A program made the translations under genes and the position numbers. Below, one piece after another: positions 56,558 through 64,000 of a stretch of 64,000 bases of DNA (position 1 is its first letter; each line of letters opens with the position of its first letter). The notes under the pieces are model-generated. The model was not told the origin of the DNA, did no database searches, and saw only the letters and a list, made by a program, of their open reading frames with translations. This DNA comes from Conyzicola nivalis_A (GTDB lineage Bacteria; Actinomycetota; Actinomycetes; Actinomycetales; Microbacteriaceae): positions 1,302,001 through 1,366,000 of the forward strand of contig NZ_JBEPSJ010000001.1 in assembly GCF_040548875.1 (NCBI RefSeq), read 5' to 3'.

Positions 56558-57493
56558 ATGATTCAGGCAGAAGGACTCACCAAGCGATACGGCGACAAGA
56601 CCGCCGTCAACGACATCAGCTTCACCGTCAAGCCGGGCATGGTCACCGGCTTCCTCGGCCCGAACGGCGCCGGCAAGTCGACCACCATGCGCATGATCGT
56701 CGGCCTCGACCGCCCGAGCGAGGGAAGCGTCACCGTCAACGGCAAGCCGTACGCGGCGCACCACGCCCCGCTCCGCGAGGTCGGCGCGCTGCTCGACGCG
56801 AAGGCGATCCACACCGGCCGCAGCGCCTACAACCACCTGCTCGCGATGGGCGCGACCCACGGCATCGGCAAGGCCCGCGTCAACGAGGTCATCGGCCTCA
56901 CCGGCCTCGAGTCGGTCGCGGGCAAGCGCGTCGGCGGCTTCTCGCTCGGCATGGGCCAGCGGCTGGGAATCGCCGCGGCACTGCTCGGCGACCCGGCCAC
57001 GCTGATCCTCGACGAACCGGTCAACGGCCTCGACCCCGAGGGCGTCATGTGGGTGCGCCAGCTGGCCCGCCACCTCGCCAGCGAGGGCCGCACCATCTTC
57101 CTGTCCAGCCACCTGATGAGCGAGATGGCCCTCACCGCCGACCACCTCATCGTGCTGGGACGCGGAAGGATCATTGCGGATGCGCCCGTCGCCGACATCC
57201 TCGCGACCTCCACGCGCACGGCAGTGAAGCTGCGCAGCCCCCGCGCCGACCAGCTCGCCCAGCTGCTGCAGGGCGCCGACGTCACCATCACCACCACCGA
57301 GCACGACGCGCTCACCATCACCGGGCTCACCGCGCCGGTCATCGGCGAGGCCGCGGCCCAGGCCGGGATCGCGCTGCACGAACTCACCCCCGTCGGCGCC
57401 TCGCTCGAGGAGGCCTACATGGAGCTCACCCAGGACGACGTCGAGTACCACGCGGGCACCACCCCCACGATTACGGAAGAGGCCGCACGATGA
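56558..57493 (+). CDS. ABC exporter ATP-binding protein (BcrA/CcmA-like)
   Basis: 311-aa ATPase of the efflux type: Walker A GPNGAGKSTT, MRMIVGL, signature FSLGMGQRLGIAAALLG, Walker B LILDEPVNGLD, H-loop SSHLM, then a C-terminal DUF4162-type tail (AGIALHELTPVGASLEEAYMELT). Its partner permease starts by ATGA overlap. Bacitracin/lantibiotic-type exporters and general multidrug systems share this layout. Confidence 0.92.
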   Translation: MIQAEGLTKRYGDKTAVNDISFTVKPGMVTGFLGPNGAGKSTTMRMIVGLDRPSEGSVTVNGKPYAAHHAPLREVGALLDAKAIHTGRSAYNHLLAMGATHGIGKARVNEVIGLTGLESVAGKRVGGFSLGMGQRLGIAAALLGDPATLILDEPVNGLDPEGVMWVRQLARHLASEGRTIFLSSHLMSEMALTADHLIVLGRGRIIADAPVADILATSTRTAVKLRSPRADQLAQLLQGADVTITTTEHDALTITGLTAPVIGEAAAQAGIALHELTPVGASLEEAYMELTQDDVEYHAGTTPTITEEAAR

Positions 57494-58302
57494 GCGCCAC
57501 CACCATCACCACCCGCCCGGACGCTCGACTGTCGGCCCCGGGAATCGTCCGCTCCGAGTGGATCAAGCTGCGCAGCGTGCGCTCGACCGTCTGGTCGTAC
57601 GCGATCGTCGTCGCCGCCTCCATCGGCATCGCCGCGCTGCTCGCCTCGACCTTCGGCTTCGGCGAGCAGATCCCGCCCGCGGAGCTCCACAACGGCATCA
57701 TCGTGCAGGCGGCCACCTTCGGCCTCTACATCGGGCAGCTGGTCGTCGCCGTCCTCGGCGTGCTCGTCATCAGCGGCGAGTACTCCACCGGCATGATCCG
57801 CTCCACTCTGACCGCTGTTCCGACACGCCTCCCGGCCCTCGCGGCCAAGGCCGTCGTGCTGTTCGTCTCGACGTTCGTGGTCGGACTCGTCAGCGTGTTC
57901 GGCGCCCTGCTCCTCGCCCTCCCGATCCTCGCCGGCTACGGCATCGAGGCGGACTTCGGCGACGGCGCCCTGCTCGGCAACCTGGTGCTCGCGGCCCTGT
58001 ACCTCGGCCTCGTGTCGCTCTTCGCACTCGGCCTCGGCACGATCCTGCGCAGCAGCGCCGGCGGGATCGCCGCGACCCTCGGCGTGATCCTGCTGCTGCC
58101 GACGATCATCTCGGCGGTTATCGGCATCACCCAGGCGCAGTGGGCCATGGACATCTCGCCGTACATGTTCGCCACCGCGGGAACCGGAATCTTCAGCCCG
58201 GGCGGCCCGCTCAGCCAGGGCGAGAACCTGCTCGTGGTGCTCGCCTGGGTCGCAGTGAGCCTCGTCGGCGGCGCGCTGCTGCTCAAGCGTCGGGACGCGT
58301 AG
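57490..58302 (+). CDS. ABC exporter permease (ABC-2 type)
   Basis: 270-aa polytopic ABC-2 permease: ARLSAPGIVRSEWIKLRSVRSTVWSY start, the GEYSTGMIRSTLTAVPTR loop typical of BcrB/YhfE-like subunits, and about six helices. ATG overlaps the ATPase stop. Exporter pair with the 56558 gene; the downstream two-component system 58313-60264 may sense the substrate, as in antibiotic-response modules, which is inferred from adjacency. Confidence 0.9.
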   Translation: MSATTITTRPDARLSAPGIVRSEWIKLRSVRSTVWSYAIVVAASIGIAALLASTFGFGEQIPPAELHNGIIVQAATFGLYIGQLVVAVLGVLVISGEYSTGMIRSTLTAVPTRLPALAAKAVVLFVSTFVVGLVSVFGALLLALPILAGYGIEADFGDGALLGNLVLAALYLGLVSLFALGLGTILRSSAGGIAATLGVILLLPTIISAVIGITQAQWAMDISPYMFATAGTGIFSPGGPLSQGENLLVVLAWVAVSLVGGALLLKRRDA

Positions 58303-58312
58303 AGTCCACAGC

Positions 58313-59563
58313 ATGACAGTCAGGCCCTCCTCCCTCGACCGGAACGACGTTCCGGTCGAGGGAGATCTGCGTCTGCCGAAGCCGCCGGGAATGATCCGGC
58401 AGTTCTGGTACCGCCACCCGCGGTGGACAGACGCGCTCATCGCCGCCAGCTACGGCGTGCCGACGACCCTGCTGCACATCGGCCCCCTCTTCGGCGAGGA
58501 GTTCAGTCCGGGCGAGATAGTGCCGTTCGGCTTCGCGCTCGACGTGTTCGGCGCTCTCCTGCTGCTGTTCCGCCGCGGCCGGCCGTGGACGGTGCTCGTC
58601 GTGTCCTGGGTGCTCGTGCTGCTGTCGGCCGTGGCGTGGAGCGCCGTCGACGTCGGCCTTCTCGCCTACGCCCTCTACGCTCTCGCCGTCTACGGTTCGG
58701 TGCGCGCGGTCTGGATCGGCTTCGCCGGCTCCGTGGCGGTCGTCGTGGTGGCGGGCACCTACGTCAGCGCCGTCACGGTCGACGACTACGGCCAGACCGT
58801 GGCCGGCAACTTCGCCGCCGCCGTCTTCCTCGTCATCGTGGTGCTCGTCGCCATCAACATCGGCAACCGACGGCGCTATGTCGTCGCGCTCCTCGACCGG
58901 GCCGCGCAGCTGGCCCGCGAACGCGACCAGCAGGCCCGACTCGCCGCGGCAGACGAGCGCGCCCGCATCGCACGCGAGATGCACGACATCGTCTCGCACG
59001 GGCTCACGGTCATGGTGACCCTCGCCGAGGGATCCGCCGCGACGACCACCGCAAACCCCGAGCGGGCCGCCGAGGCGATGCGCCACGTGGCCGAGACCGG
59101 CAGGCAGGCGCTCACCGATATGCGACGGATGCTCGGACTGCTCGACGACGGGCTGCCGGGCGAGCTCGTGCCGCAGCCGCGCATCGCCGACCTCGCGGAG
59201 CTCGTCGAGCGTTTCCGCTCGGCCGGGCTCGCGGTGAGCTTCAGCCAGTCGGGCACCCCGCCCGACGACCCCGCCGAGCAGCTCACCGTCTACCGTCTGG
59301 TGCAGGAGTCGCTCACCAACGTGCTGCGCCACTCGGCGATACCGGCGGTCGCCACCGTCTCGGTGCACTACACGCCGACCGAGGTCACCGTGGCTGTCAC
59401 CAACGACGGGCCCGTCGTCGCCGTGCCCACACCAGGCAGCGGCCGCGGCACGGTGGGCATGCGCGAACGCGTCGCCCTGTACGGCGGAACCATCGAGTCG
59501 GGCCCACGCCCCGGCGGCGGTTGGTCGGTCGTCGCCACACTCGAACACGACACCCCCCGATGA
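58313..59563 (+). CDS. Sensor histidine kinase (HisKA_3 type)
   Basis: 416-aa sensor kinase: about five transmembrane helices in residues ~40-185, the phosphorylation box ERARIAREMHDIVSHGL with His224 and a HATPase_c end (HSAIPAVATV, DGPVVAVPTPGSGRGTVGMRERV). It starts 11 bases after the exporter permease and is coupled by ATGA to its regulator. The first 26 residues, covering a long palindrome, look unconserved; the ATG at 58391 is an alternative start. Confidence 0.9.
   Translation: MTVRPSSLDRNDVPVEGDLRLPKPPGMIRQFWYRHPRWTDALIAASYGVPTTLLHIGPLFGEEFSPGEIVPFGFALDVFGALLLLFRRGRPWTVLVVSWVLVLLSAVAWSAVDVGLLAYALYALAVYGSVRAVWIGFAGSVAVVVVAGTYVSAVTVDDYGQTVAGNFAAAVFLVIVVLVAINIGNRRRYVVALLDRAAQLARERDQQARLAAADERARIAREMHDIVSHGLTVMVTLAEGSAATTTANPERAAEAMRHVAETGRQALTDMRRMLGLLDDGLPGELVPQPRIADLAELVERFRSAGLAVSFSQSGTPPDDPAEQLTVYRLVQESLTNVLRHSAIPAVATVSVHYTPTEVTVAVTNDGPVVAVPTPGSGRGTVGMRERVALYGGTIESGPRPGGGWSVVATLEHDTPR
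58330..58364. repeat. 35-bp near-perfect palindrome at the start of the histidine kinase
   Basis: Arms of 17 bases (CTCCCTCGACCGGAACG and complement) with a single central A. It begins 17 bases after the ATG at 58313 and encodes the non-conserved residues SSLDRNDVPVEGD. The next in-frame Met, at 58391, starts the conserved part. It may be an inserted palindromic repeat, an operator between exporter and sensor, or an attenuator. Confidence 0.85.
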
Positions 59564-60264
59564 TCGAAACGGATCGAACGCACATGATGGATGCCCCCAC
59601 AGAACCGACCGCCGACATCCGCCTGTTGATCGTCGACGACCAGGCCCTCGTGCGTATGGGATTCCGTATGCTGCTGGAGGCCGAACCGGGCATCCGCGTG
59701 GTCGGCGAGGCCGCGTCGGGCTCCGACGCGCTGCGCATCGCCACCGAGCTGCGCCCGGACGTGGTGCTGATGGACGTACGCATGCCCGGCCTCGACGGCA
59801 TCGCGACCACGAAAGCGCTGCTCGAGCGCTCGCCGAACTCCCGCGTGATCATCCTCACGACTTTCGACCTCGACGAGTACGCGTTCGGCGGGCTCCGCGC
59901 CGGCGCGAGCGGATTCCTCGTCAAAGACACCCGGCCCGAAGACCTGCTGGCCGCGGTGCGCGCCGTGGCGGGAGGCGAGGCCGCGATCTCCGGCCGGGTG
60001 ACCAGGCGCATGCTCGAGCTGTTCGGCGACAGGCTTCCCGCGGCGGATGCCCCGGCCGACGACACCCTCGCGAGCCTCACGCCGCGCGAGCTCGAGATCC
60101 TCACCGCGATCGGCGAGGGTCTGTCGAACGGCGAGATCGCCGAGCGTTTCGTGGTGGCGGAGTCGACGGTCAAGACCCACGTCGGCCGGGTGCTGCAGAA
60201 GCTCGAGCTGCGCGACCGGGTGCACGCGGTGATCTTCGCCTACGAGCGTCGGCTCGTCGGCTGA
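59560..60264 (+). CDS. NarL/LuxR-family response regulator
   Basis: 234-aa regulator: receiver with IVDDQ and phospho-acceptor Asp72 (VVLMDVRMPGLDG), Lys in FLVKDTRPED, and LuxR HTH (LTPRELEILTAIGEGLSNGEIAERFVVAESTVKTHVGRVLQKLEL). ATGA overlap with the kinase. Likely controls the ABC exporter genes upstream. Alternative starts at residues 9-10. Confidence 0.93.
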   Translation: MIETDRTHMMDAPTEPTADIRLLIVDDQALVRMGFRMLLEAEPGIRVVGEAASGSDALRIATELRPDVVLMDVRMPGLDGIATTKALLERSPNSRVIILTTFDLDEYAFGGLRAGASGFLVKDTRPEDLLAAVRAVAGGEAAISGRVTRRMLELFGDRLPAADAPADDTLASLTPRELEILTAIGEGLSNGEIAERFVVAESTVKTHVGRVLQKLELRDRVHAVIFAYERRLVG

Positions 60265-60272
60265 GCCCGGCC

Positions 60273-60312
60273 GGGCGCCGTTCCGGGCGGGCGCCGTTCC
60301 GGGCGGGCGCCG
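60273..60312. repeat. 16-bp tandem repeat before mscS
   Basis: GGGCGCCGTTCCGGGC occurs at 60273-60288 and 60289-60304, with a partial third unit to 60312. It lies in the 85-bp gap between the regulator and mscS and contains internal palindromy (GCCCGG/CCGGGC), so it may terminate the upstream operon. Confidence 0.75.
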
Positions 60313-60349
60313 GTGCCGGTCAGGGGCGCGCGAATAGACTGGGAGCAAT

Positions 60350-61486
60350 ATGGTTCTGACTGAGACAACCCCCGATCCCGCGCCGGTGCCCGGCATCGAC
60401 TGGGCCGGCACGTGGACGAATATCTCCTCCTTCTACGAGGCGACCCCGCCCGTTCAGGTGGTCGTGATCATCGTCGTGGCCTTCGTGCTGCGCCTCGTGC
60501 TGCAGCTCGTGATCAACCGGCTCGTCGACCGGGTCGTGCTCGGAGTGAAGAAGAAGCAGAAGGTCGACGACACGCAGGCCCTCTTCGCATCGCCCCTCGC
60601 CGCCGTGCGCGTCGTGCAGCGCACCCGGACCCTCGGCAGCGTCCTCAACAACGTGGTCACCGCGGTCATCGTCACGATGGCGCTTCTGCTCATCGTCGTC
60701 GCGCTCTTCCCCGGCATCATCGGCGCGTTCTCCCTCATCACCGCGGCGGTCGGCGCGGGCCTCGGCTTCGGCGCCCAGAACATCGTGAAAGACGTGCTCA
60801 GCGGTCTGTTCATGGTGGCAGAGGACCAGCTCGGCGTCGGCGACGTCGTCGACCTCGGGCCGGCGACCGGCGTGGTCGAAGACGTCGGCATCCGCATCAC
60901 CAAGGTGCGCGACGTCAACGGCACCCTCTGGTTCGTGCGCAACGGCGAGATCCTGCGAGTGGGCAACATGTCGCAGGGCTGGGCGCGGGTCATCATCGAC
61001 CTCGCGGTGCCGTACGACGCCGACGTCGACGCCGTGCAGGCGAAGATGCTCGAGACGGGCAACGAGCTAGCGACCGACCCGAAGTGGCGCACCCGCATGC
61101 TCGAGAAGCCCGAGATCTGGGGCATCGAGTCCGTCGCCGCCGAGGCGATCGTCGTGCGGCTCGTCGTGAAGACGCGGTCGGCCGCGAAGGACGACGTGGC
61201 GCGCGAGCTGCGCAGCCGGCTCAAGCGCGCCCTCGACGAGATGGACGTGAAGATGCCCGCCCTCAACTCGATCACGCTGAGCGGCTTCGAGGGGGCGACG
61301 AGCGTGAAGGGCGCGCGGCCCCCGCGCACGAAGCCGGTCTCGGTGCAGCCGGCAGACGCCAAGCCGGTCGCCGCCAAGCCGAAGACCCCGCGCCCGAAGC
61401 GCGACACGACCACGACCACCGGCCCGGAGGACCCTCGCGGGTTCACCCCCGACAAGCCGACGACGCGAGGACCGAAGAATGAGTGA
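60350..61486 (+). CDS. MscS-family mechanosensitive channel
   Basis: 378-aa small-conductance mechanosensitive channel. N-terminal helices (about 36-60 and 95-120), the pore helix with Gly/Ala packing (LITAAVGAGLGFGAQNIVKDVLSGLFMVAEDQLGVGD, about 127-165), then the beta domain (VVEDVGIRITKVRDVNGTLWFVRNGEI) and cytoplasmic cage. A Pro/Lys/Thr-rich C-terminal tail of about 65 residues is extra compared with short MscS. It releases solutes on osmotic downshock. It overlaps glbO by 8 bases. Confidence 0.93.
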   Translation: MVLTETTPDPAPVPGIDWAGTWTNISSFYEATPPVQVVVIIVVAFVLRLVLQLVINRLVDRVVLGVKKKQKVDDTQALFASPLAAVRVVQRTRTLGSVLNNVVTAVIVTMALLLIVVALFPGIIGAFSLITAAVGAGLGFGAQNIVKDVLSGLFMVAEDQLGVGDVVDLGPATGVVEDVGIRITKVRDVNGTLWFVRNGEILRVGNMSQGWARVIIDLAVPYDADVDAVQAKMLETGNELATDPKWRTRMLEKPEIWGIESVAAEAIVVRLVVKTRSAAKDDVARELRSRLKRALDEMDVKMPALNSITLSGFEGATSVKGARPPRTKPVSVQPADAKPVAAKPKTPRPKRDTTTTTGPEDPRGFTPDKPTTRGPKNE

Positions 61487-61910
61487 GCCGAATCCCGTCA
61501 CGCTGCGCCTGAGCAAGTCGGGCGAGTCGGTGCAGGGCAATTTCTGGGAGCAGGTCGGCGGCAGGCCGACCTTCGAGCGCCTCGTGCGCCGCTTCTACGA
61601 GGGCGTCGCGACCGACCCCGTGCTGCTGCCGATGTACCCGGAGGCCGACCTCGAGGGCGCCATCCAGCGCCTCACCGGTTTTCTCGAGCAGTACTGGGGC
61701 GGGCCCGGAACGTATTCCGAGGAGCGCGGGCACCCGCGGCTTCGCCAACGCCACATGCCCTTCAAGGTCAACCCGGACGCACGCGACCGCTGGCTGCTGC
61801 ACATGCGCGAGGCGGTCGACTCGCTCGAGCTCTCCCCGTTGCACGACGCGACGCTGTGGGCGTACCTCGAGCGCGCGGCGCACGCGATGGTGAACACGTT
61901 CGAGGAGTGA
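61479..61910 (+). CDS. glbO: Group II truncated haemoglobin (trHbO)
   Basis: 143-aa truncated globin with the 2-over-2 fold. FERLVRRFYEGVATDPVLLPMYPE carries the B10/CD1 Tyr positions, and RLRQRHMPFKVNPDARDRWLLHMREAV has the proximal His and the G8 Trp typical of group II (GlbO). Oxygen or NO chemistry is the family role. It overlaps mscS by 8 bases and so is cotranscribed, an unusual partner. Its 3' flank is the 61916-62005 repeat block. Confidence 0.93.
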   Translation: MSEPNPVTLRLSKSGESVQGNFWEQVGGRPTFERLVRRFYEGVATDPVLLPMYPEADLEGAIQRLTGFLEQYWGGPGTYSEERGHPRLRQRHMPFKVNPDARDRWLLHMREAVDSLELSPLHDATLWAYLERAAHAMVNTFEE

Positions 61911-61915
61911 CCCGC

Positions 61916-62005
61916 GGTCCCTGAGCCTGTCGAAGGCCGGTCCCTGAGCCTGCCGAAGGCCGGTCCCTGAGCCTGCCGAAGGGCGCTTCGACAGGCTCAG
62001 AGACC
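61916..62005. repeat. Three tandem 23-bp repeats plus one inverted copy
   Basis: GGTCCCTGAGCCTGTCGAAG (first 20 bases of the unit) starts at 61916, 61939 and 61962, the last two with one base change (TGC for TGT); an inverted copy (GCTTCGACAGGCTCAG) lies at 61985-62000 and extends to 62005. The block fills almost the whole gap between convergent glbO and qorB, and can fold as a long hairpin: a probable two-way terminator. Same family as the insertion at 42617-42648. Confidence 0.88.
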
Positions 62006-62012
62006 GCGTACG

Positions 62013-62864
<852 letters not shown>

Positions 62865-62874
62865 GGTGTCCTTT

Positions 62875-62898
62875 CGGTTGGTGTACCGGTGCCAACCG
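62875..62898. promoter_or_regulatory. Operator candidate between qorB and the HxlR gene
   Basis: CGGTTGG (62875-62881) and CCAACCG (62892-62898) flank a ten-base centre within the 91-bp divergent promoter. Further on, GGGTA (62927-62931) and TACCC (62948-62952) form another spaced inverted repeat around the likely start region. Either could bind the adjacent HxlR protein. Confidence 0.5.
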
Positions 62899-62955
62899 GC
62901 CGACGGGCCGGTTACTTCCCGTACGCGGGTACCCACTTTTAGGTAAGCTACCCAC

Positions 62956-63345
62956 ATGAAGGTAAGCAACGACTCCCCGCTCACCGTAAAAGGGTTCACC
63001 GGCCGCGGTTTCACCGACGGCGTGCTGCCGGCGAACTGCCCCACCCGCACGGTGCTCGACCACGTGACGAGCAAGTGGGGCGTGCTCGTGCTCATCGCCC
63101 TCTCGCAGCAGCAGCTGCGCTGGGGCGAGCTGCGGCGCACGATCGAGGGCATCAGCGAGAAGATGCTCGCGTCGACACTGCGCACCCTCGAGGCAGACGG
63201 CCTCGTGCTGCGCGAGGCGCAGGCGATGATCCCGCCGCGAGTCGACTACAGCCTGACCCCGCGCGGTCGCCAGCTCGCCGACAGAATGCTCCCGCTCATG
63301 GACTGGATCGCCGACAACGCCGACGACATCGTTGCGGGAAGATAG
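62956..63345 (+). CDS. HxlR-family redox regulator (QorR-like)
   Basis: 129-aa winged-helix regulator. CPTRTVLDHVTSKWGVLVLIALSQQQLRWGELRRTIEGISEKMLASTLRTLEADGLVLREA is a textbook HxlR core. Cys28 just before the first helix matches the sensing cysteine of quinone/diamide-responsive HxlR proteins (QorR, HypR). It should repress itself and qorB until oxidised. ATG at 62956 has a weak upstream site. Confidence 0.92.
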   Translation: MKVSNDSPLTVKGFTGRGFTDGVLPANCPTRTVLDHVTSKWGVLVLIALSQQQLRWGELRRTIEGISEKMLASTLRTLEADGLVLREAQAMIPPRVDYSLTPRGRQLADRMLPLMDWIADNADDIVAGR

Positions 63346-63349
63346 CGGG

Positions 63350-64000
63350 ATGACGATTCACCCGCCGCTGCCCCACGTCGTCGTTCTCGCCACGGGCGGC
63401 ACGATCGCCGGATCCGCCGCCTCCGCGACCGACTCCACCGGCTACCGGGCGGGAACCGGCGCCGTCGACGACCTCTTCGCCGCCGTGCCGCAGGCGCGCG
63501 AGCTCGCCCGGCTCACCGGCGAGCAGTTCGCGAGCATGGACTCCTCCGACCTCACCGACGAGATCCTCCTGGCGCTCGCCCGGCGCGTGGCCGAGTTGCT
63601 GGCGTCGGACGACGTCGACGGCGTGGTCGTGACCCACGGCACCGACACCATCGAGGAGTCGGCCTACTTCCTGCACCTCGTGCTCGACTCGGCGAAGCCC
63701 GTCGTGCTCACGGGGGCGATGCGCCCGGCGACCGCACTCAGCGCCGACGGGCCGATGAATTTCTACGGGGCCGTCGCCGTGGCATCCGCCCCGCTCTCCG
63801 CCGGCCGGGGCGTGCTCGTCGTGATGAACGACGACATCCACTCCGCGCGCGACGTAACCAAGACCTCGAGCCTGCGGGTGGGGTCGTTCGAGTCGCCGTA
63901 CGGACCGCTCGGCACGGTCATCGACGGGCAGCCGCGGTTCTACCGAGCCGTGTCCCGCCCGCACACCAGCGCGACGGAGTTCTCTCTGGCGAGCATCCGC
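63350..64000 (+). CDS. L-asparaginase (type II-like), 3' end outside the window
   Basis: Partial gene: 217 codons from the ATG at 63350 to the window edge without a stop. The N-terminal nucleophile motif VVLATGGTIAGSA and the second catalytic triad segment VVTHGTDTIEESAYF are clear. A full-length enzyme is about 320-340 aa. There is no signal peptide, so it is probably cytoplasmic. It starts four bases after the HxlR gene's stop, so the two are probably cotranscribed although functionally unrelated. Confidence 0.9.
   Translation, partial: MTIHPPLPHVVVLATGGTIAGSAASATDSTGYRAGTGAVDDLFAAVPQARELARLTGEQFASMDSSDLTDEILLALARRVAELLASDDVDGVVVTHGTDTIEESAYFLHLVLDSAKPVVLTGAMRPATALSADGPMNFYGAVAVASAPLSAGRGVLVVMNDDIHSARDVTKTSSLRVGSFESPYGPLGTVIDGQPRFYRAVSRPHTSATEFSLASIR

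Noticed and set aside
61916..62005. Tandem 23-bp units as a CRISPR array
   Set aside because: The units are directly adjacent with no spacers and one is inverted.

Overview
The window is a high-GC actinobacterial chromosome segment, most like the Microbacteriaceae (Micrococcales). The signs are: very GC-rich third codon positions; a DUF222/HNH gene; the tig/clpP1/clpP2/clpX protein-quality genes with two clpP copies; a mycothiol-type DsbA-fold nitroreductase homologue; an ADP-type NAD(P)HX dehydratase; an LAXTG-type sortase substrate; an SCO7613-like giant membrane protein; and two intergenic repeat families typical of these genomes. I see no rRNA, CRISPR array, insertion sequence or prophage. 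It is mostly core and regulatory chromosome, with the unusual material in its intergenic DNA.

Layout. 0-2.6 kb: the 3' end of a DUF222/HNH gene, an unknown gene and a BenE-like permease that lacks a normal start codon. 2.7-13.6 kb: a dispersed version of the usual tig-clpP1-clpP2-clpX locus, all four on the minus strand. It is broken by a plus-strand copper cluster (membrane protein, YcnI, CopC), a TPR protein, two paralogous lipoproteins and a PLP enzyme; tRNA-Pro lies just upstream of tig. 13.7-17.5 kb: NAD(P)HX dehydratase, a histidine phosphatase, a CASTOR/POLLUX-like channel and tRNA-Gly. 17.5-27 kb: an LLM oxidoreductase, MBL hydrolase, APC permease with a coupled 46-residue ORF, an MFS permease tail-overlapping a large LuxR/LAL regulator, and an LAXTG surface protein. 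27.4-34.9 kb: small redox enzymes, a phosphotransferase, a gamma-butyrolactone-receptor-like TetR protein and the 1292-residue membrane protein. 34.9-39.2 kb: a multicopper oxidase/histidine kinase/response regulator operon and dps. 39.3-50 kb: metabolic and repair genes (YtcJ-like amidohydrolase, PaiB-like, Nei-like glycosylase, rpiB, cupin + FAD oxidase, DsbA-like, pepN). 50-56.3 kb: a LacI regulator diverging from a PotABCD-type importer and an adenosine-deaminase-like gene. 56.5-60.3 kb: an ABC exporter pair with a two-component system. 60.3-64 kb: MscS channel, truncated haemoglobin, a divergent qorB/HxlR pair and a cut asparaginase gene.

The most interesting non-coding signal is a family of three ~92-94 bp intergenic elements (6383-6476, 50034-50127, 56326-56419). 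Each is bounded by perfect 17-bp inverted repeats, with a paired base change in one copy that keeps the arms complementary, and the interiors are related. Two other palindromic repeat types occur: one has entered the coding sequence of the Nei-like glycosylase, and a 35-bp near-perfect palindrome sits in the first codons of a histidine kinase. Candidate regulatory sites include a LacI operator, a ClgR-like box upstream of clpP1, and palindromes upstream of the TetR gene, dps, the oxidase and qorB.
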